From assembly GCA_002943765.1 (NCBI GenBank), contig PQWQ01000015.1, positions 62,001 through 126,000 of the forward strand: DNA of 64,000 bases, given 5' to 3'. Under the pieces are notes generated by a model. That model was given only the letters and a program-made list of their open reading frames with translations. It ran no database searches and was not told the DNA's origin. This stretch comes from Psoroptes ovis (Eukaryota; Arthropoda; Arachnida; Sarcoptiformes; Psoroptidae). Every line of letters starts with the position of its first letter. Within the stretch, counting starts at the first letter, position 1. This document shows positions 24,403 to 37,300 of this stretch, piece after piece. The position numbers and the translations under genes are program-made.

Positions 24403-25491
24403 TCATTGAAATAAATTATTATTGCGATCCAAATGTGAATAATTATAATTTCTATAATGTTCACCGTTTAATGTTTCAGATGTTGTTTCATTTGGATCAG
24501 TTTCTTTTGATGCAACGTTGTCTGAACCTTGATTAAACATTTTCAGTACTGAATTATAGACAACTAAATTATTGACCCGAAATTGAAATCCAACACCATC
24601 CTGTACTAATGGCTGTTTTGTACCTTCATTATTTGAAACATCCCTACCATTGCCACCATGTTCATTTTTATCAAAACTTGTTGCAAATGGTGATTGATCT
24701 TTTGGCAATACTTGTGGATTTTTTTGTAAATTGCCTGAATCACGATTAATAATATTGATATTTGTCGTACCATATTGATTTGCCGAGAATTTTGAATCAT
24801 ACATTGATGTCAATATTGGTTGCGATTGTCCTCCTTTGATGATATGATTTTTGTTACAATTCTCTTCATCATCATTGTCAGGACAATCAAAATGATTATC
24901 GCATAATTTGGTCAACGATATGCATTTATTCTTGGCTTTTTTAGAATTACGGCATAAATAACAGCCCAAATGATCTTCATGCAAACGATTTGACTGATTT
25001 TGTTTGTGAATACACAATTCAGACGATTCATCTTGACCATTAGGACAATCATTTTGACCATTACAAACTCGTGTATTATCAATACAAATAAATTTTGGTG
25101 TCATTGTTTTATCTCTGGAAAACAAGTCATCCAAATCATAGTCAATAGAATCTTGTTTAGTATCATCATCACTTTCGAATATATTATTATTGATTTTTTT
25201 TCTTATTTTATCCCAAAAATTTGCACTGTTATCATTTGTTAAACATTTAAACATTTCATTTGGACAATTCATGGCATTATTTACGTCATTAGATTTGACA
25301 CTGCTTGTCATTGATGGCAGAGGTGCAATAGTATCAAATATTCTTTCGGTTATATTATTAAAATTATTCATCATCATTGATGTTGTTGTTGCCGGTGTCG
25401 GATTTGATTTCGATGTTGTGATTGAAAATAAATTCAAACAAATGCACAATAACCATCCCCAACACGACCAACAACCAAATTTTGATGACAT
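24403..25491 (-). CDS. Secreted protein with two LDL-receptor class A repeats
   Basis: The ATG at 25491 was chosen because it gives a signal peptide (MSSKFGCWSCWGWLLCICLN), for a 362-aa product. Two LDLa modules are visible by their six cysteines and calcium-binding acidic ends (NDCPNGQDESSEL; FDCPDNDDEENC), at about residues 76-150 and 177-212. The first carries a ~42-residue acidic insertion between its second and third cysteines, unusual for this compact fold. The rest is Asn/Ser/Gly-rich and of unknown function. No transmembrane segment follows, so the protein is probably secreted. LDLa repeats bind lipoproteins or other ligands, but the ligand here cannot be inferred. An upstream in-frame hydrophobic stretch has only a non-ATG start and was not included. 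Confidence 0.7.
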   Translation of the reverse strand: MSSKFGCWSCWGWLLCICLNLFSITTSKSNPTPATTTSMMMNNFNNITERIFDTIAPLPSMTSSVKSNDVNNAMNCPNEMFKCLTNDNSANFWDKIRKKINNNIFESDDDTKQDSIDYDLDDLFSRDKTMTPKFICIDNTRVCNGQNDCPNGQDESSELCIHKQNQSNRLHEDHLGCYLCRNSKKAKNKCISLTKLCDNHFDCPDNDDEENCNKNHIIKGGQSQPILTSMYDSKFSANQYGTTNINIINRDSGNLQKNPQVLPKDQSPFATSFDKNEHGGNGRDVSNNEGTKQPLVQDGVGFQFRVNNLVVYNSVLKMFNQGSDNVASKETDPNETTSETLNGEHYRNYNYSHLDRNNNLFQ

Positions 25492-26154
25492 GATTAATGA
25501 ATAATATATTATTATTGCAAACGATATAATGAAAATGAATGTAAAAACAATACAAAAACAAATGATGCTTAAATTCTTTTTCAATATTTGATCATTGATG
25601 TTCAACTATTGATGTATCAAAATTTTTCATAAAAAAAATAAACAAATTATCAAATATTTAATAGCGAATAAACAACTTGCCATTCAGATTTTAAAATTTT
25701 CAGAATATTGAAATGATGTTTCTTCAAATTTCGACGTATATTTTTTTAAAAAAAATTTACATTGATTGATTGATTGATGGGAATAAATGAACGATGTATG
25801 ATGAATTGATTTTTTTTTTCATAAATTCAGCAATTGAATAAAAGTGATACTGGTTGATATTTCTTAAAGAAATTTGCTTTTGATGCAAAAATCAAAATAC
25901 GAAAATACGATTGAGATTATGATTACGATTTGATTTCAATCTTAACCTAAATCTATCAAATTATTATTATTATTTTTGTTTCAATACGATTGACAATGTC
26001 CTTGCTATATTTATCTTGTTTTGTCATATAATTTCATTGAATCAATAATAATAATAATATTGATATTCCATAAATCAATCTTTGTAAATCTTTTGTTTGT
26101 TTATAATATAAGATGAACATTGATAGCTTGTTTTATAATTAATTCATTTTTTTC
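25492..26154. other. Intergenic spacer
   Basis: 5' flank of the LDLa gene and 3' flank of the GPCR, both on the minus strand. AT-rich, with short GATT repeats around 25767-25776. No gene was seen. Confidence 0.6.
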
Positions 26155-27546
26155 TCATATAAAAATTGATTTAATAATTTTTCTAATATAATCGATCAAT
26201 GTTTGCCGATAACGTCGTGATAATAAACAATATATGATAAAATTACCGGCAGAATTGATTGCTATCAATAAATTGAATATATTACCAAGTATTTTTTCAA
26301 AATTTTCATTATCGTTATTATTGTTATATAAAATTTTATACAAAATAAATGATGCCGATGGTAATTGACAAATGATGAAAAATATTACAATCGCAATCAA
26401 TAAACGTGTAATATGTGGATCTTGATGTCTCAACATACGATAACGATTGAATAGATAAACAGTGTCCAATAAGTCATGTTGTTGTGTGCTTGACTTGATA
26501 GATCGTTGATGTTGTTGGTGTTTTAATTTTTGTTTTTGACCTTTCGAAATGATATTAATCATATCACCTCCAACATTGAAACTAGCGGATGTGATTGAAA
26601 ATGATGATATTGTCGTCGTATTAGTCAATGTTCCATTTGATCTTGATCTTTGTCTTCGACGTTGATTAAAACTATTATTTACATTCATTATCCATTCAAA
26701 ACGTTTGAATGTTTGTCGTTTGAGTGAACATATTAAAAATCCATTCATTATGGTTAGTAATAGTAATGGTATAAATGTGAATATTATTATAATGAATGAT
26801 AAATACACTGTCTATTTTTAATAGTAGAAAAATAAACAATTAATCGATTACAGAGATTATTAATCACTTACCACATAGGTTTCATTATTAGCTAATTGTG
26901 ATGGACAAATTTTAAAATATTGATCGTTGGATTCATTACATGTGCGCGTTTGATTCAATATACAAATCTCCCATTCAAAATACGTTGGCATTGTTAATAA
27001 AAAACAAATAAGACCAATTAATGGTATCATTTTCAATGCTAATGAACGTGTACAAAATAATCTCAAGCGCAAAGGAAATCTGATAGCAATATAACGTTCA
27101 ATTGTGAAAATTACTGTTAACCAAATTGATGTGTTGGATGCAAAATCACAACAAAATCTTAGACCAGGATATGATAATAGATATAGCAATGGAAATAAAT
27201 TGTTTGCTGATGTTATTAAATCATTAGAATTATTATTTTCATTCGAAAATAATGGATAATGTTGAATTGATAAGAGAAATGAAAATATCAAATAAAACAT
27301 ATCGAATATGGCTAATGTTGCTAAATAAATATGCGTTGTGGTCGTTATTGAACGTATTTTTTGTTGAAACATAATCAACAATGTTAATGAATTACCGATA
27401 ATACCGATTATCGTAACGAATGGCACAAATACACGTTGAACCCAAAATCTTACATCAATCAATAAATCATTATAACGATCATCACCATTATTATTCAAAA
27501 AAATTATAAATGAATTGTTGTCCATCATCATATATGAATCAAGCAT
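26155..27546 (-). CDS. Class A peptide GPCR, FMRFamide-receptor-like
   Basis: Two exons, 27546-26872 and 26811-26155, joined in phase 0; 443 aa. Seven membrane spans are clear: TM1 with GIIGNSL, TM2 with LATLAIFDMFYL, TM3 ending in ERYIAIRFPLR (the DRY-type motif is ERY), TM4 with a WEI exit, TM5 after the splice site, TM6 with ITRLLIAIVIFFIICQLP, and TM7 with NLLIAINSAGNFIIY followed by a basic tail. The TM3, TM6 and TM7 wording is that of arthropod FMRFamide/myosuppressin-type receptors. The third intracellular loop is long and basic (RRRQRSRS, KGQKQKLKHQQHQ). The N-terminus has Asn residues suitable for glycosylation. The peptide ligand is inferred; other rhodopsin-family peptide receptors remain possible. 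Confidence 0.82.
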
Positions 27547-27914
27547 TAAACATCAAACATGAATAATCATTGAAATTTCGATTGATCAATTGTGAATTGA
27601 ATTTGAAGTGGAAAAAAAAGTTTTAATATTTCATCTTTTTTTTGATTGATTGATTGATTGATTATTTGACTCATTACTAAATACAAACAAAGCAAAACGA
27701 AAAATGATTTATGTGATTTGAATTTGCAGAACATCAGTGTTTTTAAATGCACAAAGTTTGAAAAAAAAATATACAGATCGGAAATGATTTCAATTTGAAA
27801 TAAACAAAAAATTAATTTTATTTTATTTTTCAAAAAATTAAGAAAAAATTTGAAATTTTCATTGAAAATATAAACAATAAATACGCATGTTTGAATTAAA
27901 AATAACATTACAAT
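27547..27914. other. Spacer between GPCR and GatA
   Basis: About 370 bp between two minus-strand genes. It contains a short GATT tandem repeat near 27641-27665 and no credible gene. The open frame here is low in complexity. Confidence 0.6.
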
Positions 27915-29486
27915 TTAAGATGAATATATTAAACAAGGAAATCGTATATGGCTTTCAAATTTTTCTGTGAATTTTAATAAACGAAAATCATCAAATTGCC
28001 TGCCAATTAATTGTAAACCGATTGGTAGATTATTTTTGTCCAATTTAAATGGAAAACTAATTGCAGGTAAACCAGCCATATTCACTGGTTGTGTGCAATA
28101 ATCTTCCCGAATAGCTTCTTCAGTACAATCCATTTTTGACCATTCATCATAGTTCATTGTTTGCGTAAGACAAACTGGTGTCAATATAAAATCGATTGAT
28201 GATTGAAATATTTGTTCGAAATCATTTTTTATTAATCGACGAATGCGTAATGATTTTTCGAAAAATTTTTGATAATTTTCTGATAACAGAAAGAAATTTC
28301 CCGATATTATTCTCGATTTGACAATATCATTGAATGATTCTTCACGTGTTGATGTATATTGATCTTCGAAATTTAACTTATTACTATTATCAGCAATACG
28401 ATAACCATATTGTATGCCATCATAACAAGAAAAATTTGATGCAACTTCGCTAGAATTCAATATCGAATAACAAGGTAGTGAATATTTTGTATACGGTAAT
28501 GATATGTGTTTAATATTTGCACCTAAATCTTTCAGCATTTCTTCAGCTTCTTTCCATGCATTTTCAATTGTCTTGGACAGTTTTTCATGTTTATATTCAT
28601 GCGGTATACCGATTGTTATATTTTTAAAATTAAAATTTTTGTCAAAAGAATTATTCTCAATATTATCGATAGACACTGTAGTTGAATCTTTGACATCTTG
28701 CCCGCAAAGTTTTTCAAATATTGAACAAATATCACAAACATTACGTGCCATAATACCCGGTACATCTAATGAATGAGTTAATGGTATCAAACCAAAACGT
28801 GAAATTAAACCATATGATGGTTTGAAACCGACTATACCAAGTCGTGATGCTGGGTTTCTGGTAGAACCACCTGTATCAGATGACAAAGCGCCGAAACAAG
28901 TGCCTGTTGCTACCGAAACAGCACTACCACCCGAACTTCCACCAGTAATGTACCATAAATTTTTATCATTTATTAAATTTGACTCAGTTATCAATACAGG
29001 ATTATCGGATTTGGTATTATATTTAAATTGAAGACTAGAATTCCAAGGATGATATGTTGGACCAAAATATGATTCTGAACAAGCTGAACCCATCGCAAAT
29101 TCATCCATGTTTGTTTTGCCCATCATAATAATACCTGATTCGAATAATTTTTCCACAACTGTTGCATTGAATGGTGGATAATAATTTTCAAGCATTTTCG
29201 ATGCACATGTTGTACGAATATTTTTAGTATTATAATTATCTTTAAACGATATCGGTATACCATCTAATACGCTTAATTGTTGATTATTATCATAACGTTC
29301 AATACATTTTGATAATTGTTCTTTGGCCAATTCATTTGTAATTGTTATATATGAATTCAATACTTTCACAGCTTTTAATCTTTCTAAACATTTTTCATAT
29401 AATTCAATTGGTGATAGCTGTTTTGTACGAAATAAATTATGAATTTCTTTGATTGAACAATTCAATAATGGTAGATGGGAATTCAT
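27915..29486 (-). CDS. QRSL1: Glutamyl-tRNA(Gln) amidotransferase subunit A, mitochondrial
   Basis: An intronless 523-aa protein of the amidase-signature family, the catalytic subunit of GatCAB, which converts Glu-tRNA(Gln) to Gln-tRNA(Gln) in mitochondria. The full Ser-cisSer-Lys triad is present: Lys82 in ISFKDNYN, Ser184 in TGGSSGGSA and Ser208 in SDTGGSTRNPA, with the same 24-residue spacing between the serines as in bacterial GatA. Other family blocks include DGIPISFKD, MGKTNMDEFAMGS, FKPSYGLISRFGLIP and NMAGLPAISFPF. An insert of roughly 25 residues lies before the GGSS motif. No obvious cleavable presequence is seen, as in the human protein. The start ATG is 29486. Confidence 0.95.
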   Translation of the reverse strand: MNSHLPLLNCSIKEIHNLFRTKQLSPIELYEKCLERLKAVKVLNSYITITNELAKEQLSKCIERYDNNQQLSVLDGIPISFKDNYNTKNIRTTCASKMLENYYPPFNATVVEKLFESGIIMMGKTNMDEFAMGSACSESYFGPTYHPWNSSLQFKYNTKSDNPVLITESNLINDKNLWYITGGSSGGSAVSVATGTCFGALSSDTGGSTRNPASRLGIVGFKPSYGLISRFGLIPLTHSLDVPGIMARNVCDICSIFEKLCGQDVKDSTTVSIDNIENNSFDKNFNFKNITIGIPHEYKHEKLSKTIENAWKEAEEMLKDLGANIKHISLPYTKYSLPCYSILNSSEVASNFSCYDGIQYGYRIADNSNKLNFEDQYTSTREESFNDIVKSRIISGNFFLLSENYQKFFEKSLRIRRLIKNDFEQIFQSSIDFILTPVCLTQTMNYDEWSKMDCTEEAIREDYCTQPVNMAGLPAISFPFKLDKNNLPIGLQLIGRQFDDFRLLKFTEKFESHIRFPCLIYSS

Positions 29487-30711
29487 TTCAAACTTATTTC
29501 ATAGGAAAAAACTAATTTTGTTGGAATTTAAATTTTATAAAATCAAATATTGCGAAATCAATGTGAATCATGTGATTTTTTTCGTCATTTCATTTATGAA
29601 TTGATGAAAAAAATTCAAAAATCAAAAACTTTTCAAATTGACATTTCAAATGACATTTTTGAGGGAAAAAAAATTCAAAATTCTCATACTTTCATTAAAA
29701 CTTAATTAAATTTTCATTATATATAAAAGTATATTATGATCAGCCATCAACATACAATGGGATTGTCATTGAAAATGGAAGAAAAAATTGATAATTTATT
29801 CAAAATTCATTGATTTATAGAATAAAATTTTTATAATCAGATCATAATATTTTAAATTAGAAATATTTTCAATGCACGCAAATATTTTTTTTTTTTTTTG
29901 AAAATTTTTAAAACCTCAGAATTATTGATTTTTGAAAAAAAATAACAACAAAAGAAAATAAACAAATATTGTTCAATGAAACTAACCATAGAAACCAAAC
30001 ATGTTTTTTCATTTTAGGTTTCAAACAAATCATCATTATCGTTATCATTTCCAATGGTAATATAAATCAATTTTTCATTTATTTAAATTTTTTTTTCAAA
30101 TTTCTTGAGAAAATAAAAAAATATATATAAGAACTAAATTTTTGATTCAATGAAATATATAACAAATATACATGGAAAACTAATATTTCAAATATTTTCA
30201 TATACCGATCAGTACACACAGCAAAAGTACCTGGAAAAAAATTCATCAATAATTTCCATTTAATAGTAAATTCAAAATAATACAAACATAAAAATGAAAT
30301 ATAAGTTATATATCCTACCTTTATTTTTTTTTTTTTAAATCGATTAAATGGTAAAACCTTTATTATTGTTTTTTCATAATTATTTAAAAATAATTTTTTT
30401 TTTTGAAAAACATTTTGGTTGGCTTCATGCACGAAAAAAAGAAATAAAATCTATACTGATATTGTATGGTTGAGACAATACAATATACAACGACTAAAAC
30501 AATTGTTTTTCATCACAATAATCATTGGACTGAAAAATAAAAATTCACAAATTCTAGGTAATGGAATTTTTTTCGTTTAAAAATTAGTTCTTAATTTTTC
30601 AAGAAAATTTTCTTTTAATTTTAATTTTATTTTTTCTCGTTTATGTTCATGAATTGAGATTTTTTATAATTGTTTCTGAATAATCAATGAAAAATTAATA
30701 CCAAATAGATA
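29487..30711. other. Intergenic, divergent promoters of QRSL1 and the chemoreceptor
   Basis: AT-rich and without a recognised gene. A possible non-coding exon lies at about 30017-30058 on the plus strand (acceptor TTTTAG, donor GTAATA), which would fit a 5' UTR exon of the downstream receptor. A short hairpin (ATTGTAT/ATACAAT) lies near 30460. Both are weak observations. Confidence 0.4.
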
Positions 30712-32828
30712 ATGGTTTTAACACTGAATAATAAAGTGGATATTGTTGAACGATCCAAAGTATCGTCCGGTATAAATCGTTTGAATCGTTTAGGATCACA
30801 AAGTAGTGAAAAAACGTTAACAAGTGAATCATCAATTGATAAAGTAAGATTGAATGATGATTTATTAGATATGATCATAACGAATAATTTCACCAATAAA
30901 ACAAAATCACCAATTTTCGATGAAAAAAATGATAATGATAATAATAAAAAAAACATTTATGATGATATTAATTTTAATATTAAAAATGATGATATAACAT
31001 CATCGATTAAATTGAAACAACAAATTCATGAAAAATTACATCAACGAATGAAGATACCGGATAGAAATGAATTTAGCAATGATTTCATCAAGAAAAGTAA
31101 TATATCATCAATGACTCCTAATAGATCGGTAATGAATGTTAGTGATTTGATCAGTAATAATGACCCTAAGAAAAAATTGAACGATGGAAATAATGTGCAC
31201 AAAGAAATGCCTACGATGCTCGATTCTAATCGTGTACGCTCTATATCAACTTATTTTAATAATTCTTCAATTGTTTCGCGTGCAATCAAAGATTGGTTTG
31301 ATGTAAGCTTTTTTCTATGATTTCATTTGATTATAATTAATGATTTATCTCGAATGATTTTAGGGGAATGTTTCGGGAAAATTAGGAAATGAACAACTTA
31401 CCTATGATAATATTATACTTTGCATGGCTTATTTGTTTTGCGCACGAAATTTCATGTTGGCATTCATCGAAGATATTGAATTACGTGGCTGGCTTGGTGA
31501 AGGTGAACGAGTACGTCCATATCGTCAATTAGTTATGGTAATGACCATATGGTCCGTATATTTGGTAGCCGTATTGAGAAATTTTTCATTGAGAAAAAAT
31601 CAATTGACATGGCTTGAACCATTCAAAGTATTAAGTGGTGATGCTACGCCTAAATCTTTCGGTCTTAGTGAACCAATGTTAAATTCATGGTACGATTATT
31701 CGATTTCGTTATGGCGTTACTATTTTAGTTTTGCCATCATATTTTCAACAATTGTTGCATTGCAAGGAATGGGAATGGCACGGCATCGTTGGAACACTTA
31801 TCCTGATCCACAATCAAATAATTGGTACAATGCCATGCTATTGTTCTGGACGATTATGCAAATTATTTGGGGATTTGTGATGTGTATGCACACATATTTT
31901 TGTGTTGTTTTCTTCAAATCATTATGCTATTATTTCCGTATTCGTTATGAAAAGGTAAATATAAAATTATTTGATTAACGATATGAAAATAATTTTGATT
32001 GTGGAATCTCAAATCAGGTAAATGAAGACATTGAAATCATAATCAATAAGAGGATGAAAGCAAATGAACGTGTAGCCCTATTACATCATATTTTAAATGA
32101 ACATAATTCATTATGCTTGAAGGTTTCGGAATATAATAAATTTTGGTCATCACATTTGATGTCAACATATTTCTTTCTGGTGGCAGTCATTTGTTTCAGT
32201 TGTTTTCAAGCATTTTTCACTGCTAATCTTGTTATCGTGAGACTTTATATGTTTGGTGTAGCATTGATAGCCAGTTACATTATTACTCAAATATCTGTTT
32301 CAGCTGCAGTCATGTCCAATCGGGTAAGTTATTTCCATTTTTTGATCAGATTATGTATGATTTTCATTAATTATTTTTAAAATTTTTAAAATCATAGGCT
32401 CATCATCCGTATGGTAGATTGATTCGCGTCACATTTGAGAAATATCCAGTAGAATTACAGATTCAATTGCGTATGTTTATTCAACGTACATCTGGACCTA
32501 CAATCGGTTTCTATTGTTTGGATGTTTTCGAGATAACATATACTACTTATGCTAGCGTATGCTTTATAATTTCTTTCTAGCTTAAAATTTTAATTTTTTT
32601 ATTCACAAAAATTAGATTTTGGCTGCGTTGGGACAAAATTTCTTGCTCATTGTCGATTTTGTACGATCATATGCTGAAGTTGGCAAAGAATATGAAGAAA
32701 TATCATTCTCTGATCTCAATATGCTTACCAGTAGTGTATTCAATTCAACTTTAGATGTATTGGATGAAATGGCTGGTACTCATCTATCTGAAGCATTGTA
32801 TTCAAATACAACATTGATGTATTTTTGA
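30712..32828 (+). CDS. Gustatory-receptor-like 7TM chemoreceptor
   Basis: Model of five exons: 30712-31302, 31364-31954, 32018-32323, 32398-32556, 32616-32828, all phase 0; 619 aa. An unusually long polar N-terminal region of about 200 residues is followed by seven hydrophobic spans. The layout resembles arthropod gustatory receptors, which are inverted 7TM ligand-gated channels: the intracellular-loop segment LLHHILNEHNSLCLKV, then FQAFFTANL, a loop with ELQIQLRMFIQR, and the C-terminal TM7 block GFYCLDVFEITYTTYASIL preceding LGQNF, which stands where the TYhhhhhQF signature usually sits. The signature is imperfect. The ~33-residue tail after TM7 is acidic and hydroxylic. Assignment rests on overall topology and these short blocks; another 7TM family cannot be excluded. 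Confidence 0.6.
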
Positions 32829-33062
32829 TCAATTCAATTATCAAGTCGAATACATCATTACAGTTTAATCAATGATTTCAATACAAATAAATGCAATGAA
32901 AAATATAAAGTAAACAAAAAAAATTGTTTATTGAAAAAAAAATTTCCAGAAAATTTTTCAGAAAAATACACAATCTAATATTTAAAATGAATAAAGACAA
33001 TGAACATGAATATGAAGATTTTTCTGATTGAATGTGAGCTTGCCACTTTCGCAATGATTTTC

Positions 33063-33574
33063 CTATCGTTTACGAGGTGGTGCACTACCGCGACCTATAC
33101 CGCCGCGTCCACGTCCTCGACCACGTTTACCACGACCTGCACCAACTCCAGCTCTTCCTAGATCGCGTTTTTTGGCTTTAGCTTTCGGCGTATCATCAAC
33201 CAATAATGTTTCCAATGGTAATGAATCGGGTAATATAAAATAACGAATATTATTACCACGTACAGTTAATGAATCTAATGTTTGTTGGGCTCCATTTTTA
33301 TTCACTAATTTGACTGTCTTCAAATGAGTATTCATCGCTACATCTACGCCAGCAATCGTTCCATGTGCCTATATGAAATTGGAATCGTTAAATATAATTT
33401 ATAATCAGCTTTTATTGTCAAAACTTACGACTGAACCATTTTTCAATTCCACTGTCACTGTTTCATGGGACAGTTTCATTAAAAATCTAAAAATTTTCAA
33501 AAATTTTGACAAATTAATTGAGACAAAATTCAATCGAAAAAAAATAATTCTCAAGATTACCTGACTAATTTCAT
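33063..33574 (-). CDS. SNRPD1: Small nuclear ribonucleoprotein Sm D1
   Basis: Three exons, 33574-33561 (only 14 nt), 33486-33429 and 33368-33063; 125 aa. The N-terminus MKLVRFLMKLSHETVTVELK is essentially the human sequence. Sm1 and Sm2 motifs follow (GVDVAMNTHLK; TVRGNNIRYFILPDSLPL). The C-terminal RG-rich tail (GKRGRGRGRGGIGRG) is the usual target of symmetric arginine dimethylation for SMN-dependent assembly of spliceosomal snRNPs. The micro-exon 1 encodes only MKLV plus two bases of the next codon and is supported by exact phase and protein match. The gene is convergent with the chemoreceptor, with 234 bp between stops. Confidence 0.96.
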
Positions 33575-34351
33575 GTTTGAAAATTAATGAAATCAATTAA
33601 TTTTGAAGCGCTAATTTGTCAAAAATCAAAAAAAAATCACATGTTCAAAATAGAAAAAATTTTTCCGGAAAGTTTTTTTTCAAAAACGCCGAAAAAATTC
33701 TGGGAAATTTCTCATTGGAAAAATTTGAAATCTTATGACTTCGACTAATTTTTGATTGCCCTTGAATATGAAGCTAAGGGTAAAATTTGCTGTCATAATT
33801 TAGCTGTCGGGTGATAATTTGACAAACTCGAACATTCATAGATTTATTTCGAAAGCAAAGAAAAAAGAATAATTTTTAATAAGCAAGCATTAACAAGTAA
33901 AATTACAGGCAAGAAATTTTTCAAAAATTGATATTTAAAATAATTGAATAAAAACAATTGCTTAAAAAGTTCACGATGAAAAAAATTTTTTAAGAAAATC
34001 ATTTTTACGATAAAATAATCAGCATAAAAAATTACTCGAATTGCCAAGATCAAGTAATAATTATGAGCATTATTAAAAAATGAAATGAAATTAATGATAA
34101 TGATTCGTATCATTGATTGAAATATATTTATATGATTTTTGATTGATCACAATAGGATTTAAATACGATTAGAATTAGGATGTTTGGCAATTAGAAATGA
34201 TACAATGAATAATGATCACAAGGAATGAAAGCCATTTATATTAGATAACCGAATATTGTTGATGATAATATATTGGTGATTAGTAGTTGGCATAATTTGA
34301 TATTTCAAATCGCTTTCAAGCAACACTAAATTGAATCAATTGATAATTACA
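33575..34351. other. Intergenic: SNRPD1 promoter side and Dicer 3' flank
   Basis: About 780 bp with no gene recognised. AT-rich, with short A and T runs. Confidence 0.6.
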
Positions 34352-37300
34352 TTATAATTTTCTCAAATGTTTGAAAAATTTTTTTGTTGCCGAAATACGA
34401 CATTGACGACTATTCGATCCACGTCCTTTGAACGTACCGAACGGTTCCACTGTTAGGTTGACTTTCATTATAGTTTGATTTCGAAATGATGATTTTGAGT
34501 CATTATCAATTTCAATTTCACTGAATACATGTTTAGGATATTCAAGATATAGACGATTCAAAGGCATCTTTGGTCGATGCTTCAAAAAATGATCTACGAA
34601 CAAAATTAGAATGAAAAATTGTGTAAAAAAAAATAATTCAATTTAGACATACTTATTTCTCTAAAAAACATCCGATAAAGTATTTTCCAAACAAAATCAA
34701 ATTTAAATTGACAATCAATCCAAATAGCGGCAATCAATGCTTCAAAAACATCGGGCAATACTTTTGGCACATCCATTTCATCAATATTGTTACAATTATC
34801 ATCATCATCATCATTCAATATTTCTTCATATTCTTCGGAAATTATTTCAAATAATTTTTCAATTGTATTAAAACGAAATTTTTTAACAAATTTACCAATA
34901 GAATCACCTAATGCTATCGATGAATGTAATATATATTTATGTAATTGAAATTTAATCATAATATGTGCATAAAACATATTGTTCACTAATGCCGATCTTA
35001 TTTCAGTCATTTCTTGTGGATTTAATTTTTCATTGCGTAAAAATAGATAATTGGTCAATAAATGATCAATAATTGAATCGCCGATAAATTCCAATTTCTG
35101 ATAGCTTGGCATTTTTGTCGAATCAAATTCATTCAATCTACAATTTGAATTGTGTGTGAATGCCATCACTAAATTTTAAGAAATGATAGCCAAAAAAAAC
35201 AAGAAAAATTAATTTTTAAATAGACATATTTCATACAAAACAAATACCTAATAATAATTTATTTGTGAATTGATAATCGATAATTTTTTCTACTTCATTC
35301 AACAATGATTTATTGTAAACTTTTTCAATAAGTTTATCATCTAAATTATCATCGACATTAAATTTAAATTTTTCATGAATATGTTCGATAGGAATTTCTT
35401 CGAAAGTGGTATCATTGTAATGGAAAACATTTTCGATTATTTTAATTTTATTTTGTTGTTTAATATTTTGTATTAAATTATTTTTCATATCATTATGACT
35501 ATATGCTTTTAAATCTAAATATTTTAAAAATGCTAATGCAGCTGATGTTGATCCATGTATCAAAAATACGCCGATTAATGCTTCAATACAATCAGCCATA
35601 TCTTTTTCACGTAATTTTGCAATATAATTATTATAACCATCATCATCATCATTTTTATTATTTTTCATGAATATTAAACGTTTGAAAAATTCTTCGTAAA
35701 TAATTGTACCATTTGATTCAAATATCAATTGATTAATTTGTTTTTCTAATGCAATCAATGCAAGATTTCGATTATTAATTAATGCCGTTTTCAATATTGT
35801 CATACGATATTCGTCATATCGTGGATAATTAAAAAACAAATATAATGATGATGCCATTTTAATGAATGCATCGCCAACTGTCTCATAACGTTCAATATTC
35901 CATAAATCATTTGCTTTTGCTAATGTTAAACCATTCAATATATGCCATGGATTTGGACATTGAATATCGAAATGATCAAAATAGACACCATCATTATCAA
36001 TCAAAGTGTCAATGTTTCCTTCAAATTTCAATAATGATACTTCACTATAATCAAATTTTTCATTTTCATGTATGAATTTTTCATCAATAAATGAACATTC
36101 ATCATTTATCTGCTTTGATTTATCATTTTTATTATTTTTAATGAAATTTTGAAGTTTCATTATTAATTCTTCATATATTTTGTCAATTGAACTATCAATA
36201 TCTATCAAATTAGATTGATCATGTTCATCATTAACATTATCTTCATTTGCTATTAATTTAAGTAAAGTTTCATCGATTACATTTTTTGTATTCTTGGATT
36301 GCATCTTGTTCGGAATTTCAATATGTTCTGGATTAATAACTGAATATTCATGCAAATCATGTGTCTGAGAAGAAGAAGAAATATTATTGTAATCATATTC
36401 AAAGTCATAATAATTACAATGTTCTGAATCGATACCAAATTCATTTAATGTTTGTAAAAATTCTTTACACAGTTGATATTGTTCAAGACGATATAATATT
36501 AAGGGCAATGACATTATACGCAAACATGTGTTTGAATTTAATGGATAAATTAATAATAATTCACGTGGATAAAAATTATGATACATGTGTTTTTTCCCGA
36601 TAGTTGTGGAATTAATTTTTTTCAGAGAGAAATTATGGTAAAATGTTTTCAACAATTTACCATGTATCATCAATTGATCGTCATGTTTAAGTTTACGTTT
36701 ATGTTGATGTTCAAAATGTTCTTTATACGTTTTAGTGTTCACATTATCATTGTTATGATTACCTGAATTCTTATCCATCATTCTATCATTTATGTTGGTG
36801 GTAAAATCAGTGTGACGAAAATATAAATCAATATTTTCACCGCATAAATAGCCGAATAATTGAAAATCTTCATCAATGTTTGATGGATTATATGCATTAA
36901 TTGTTTTTTGATAATCATGTGATGATGTATCTTTATTAGCTCTTAATTCATTCATTTGATTCATCCATTCATAACATTTTTGCATTTGATCAAAATCAAT
37001 GATATATTGTTTGCTAAATGTTTTACGTTTGACCAATACTGTCATGATTGATGAATTCAATTCACATCGGACCACATTACAATTGGAGCTACGAAATCTA
37101 TTTAAAATTAAATCAAATACATGTTTTTCATTAAAATGTTTGATGATTTCAAATTTATTTTTATCACAATATTTTCCACATGGTATCAAGCAAAATTTTA
37201 TAGGAAATAAGTTGAAATAAAAATATGAACATAATTCTTCAAATGGTTTTGTCGTTGCTTTTATTATCAATCCAATTGATTGATTTGTTGATGAAAGAAA

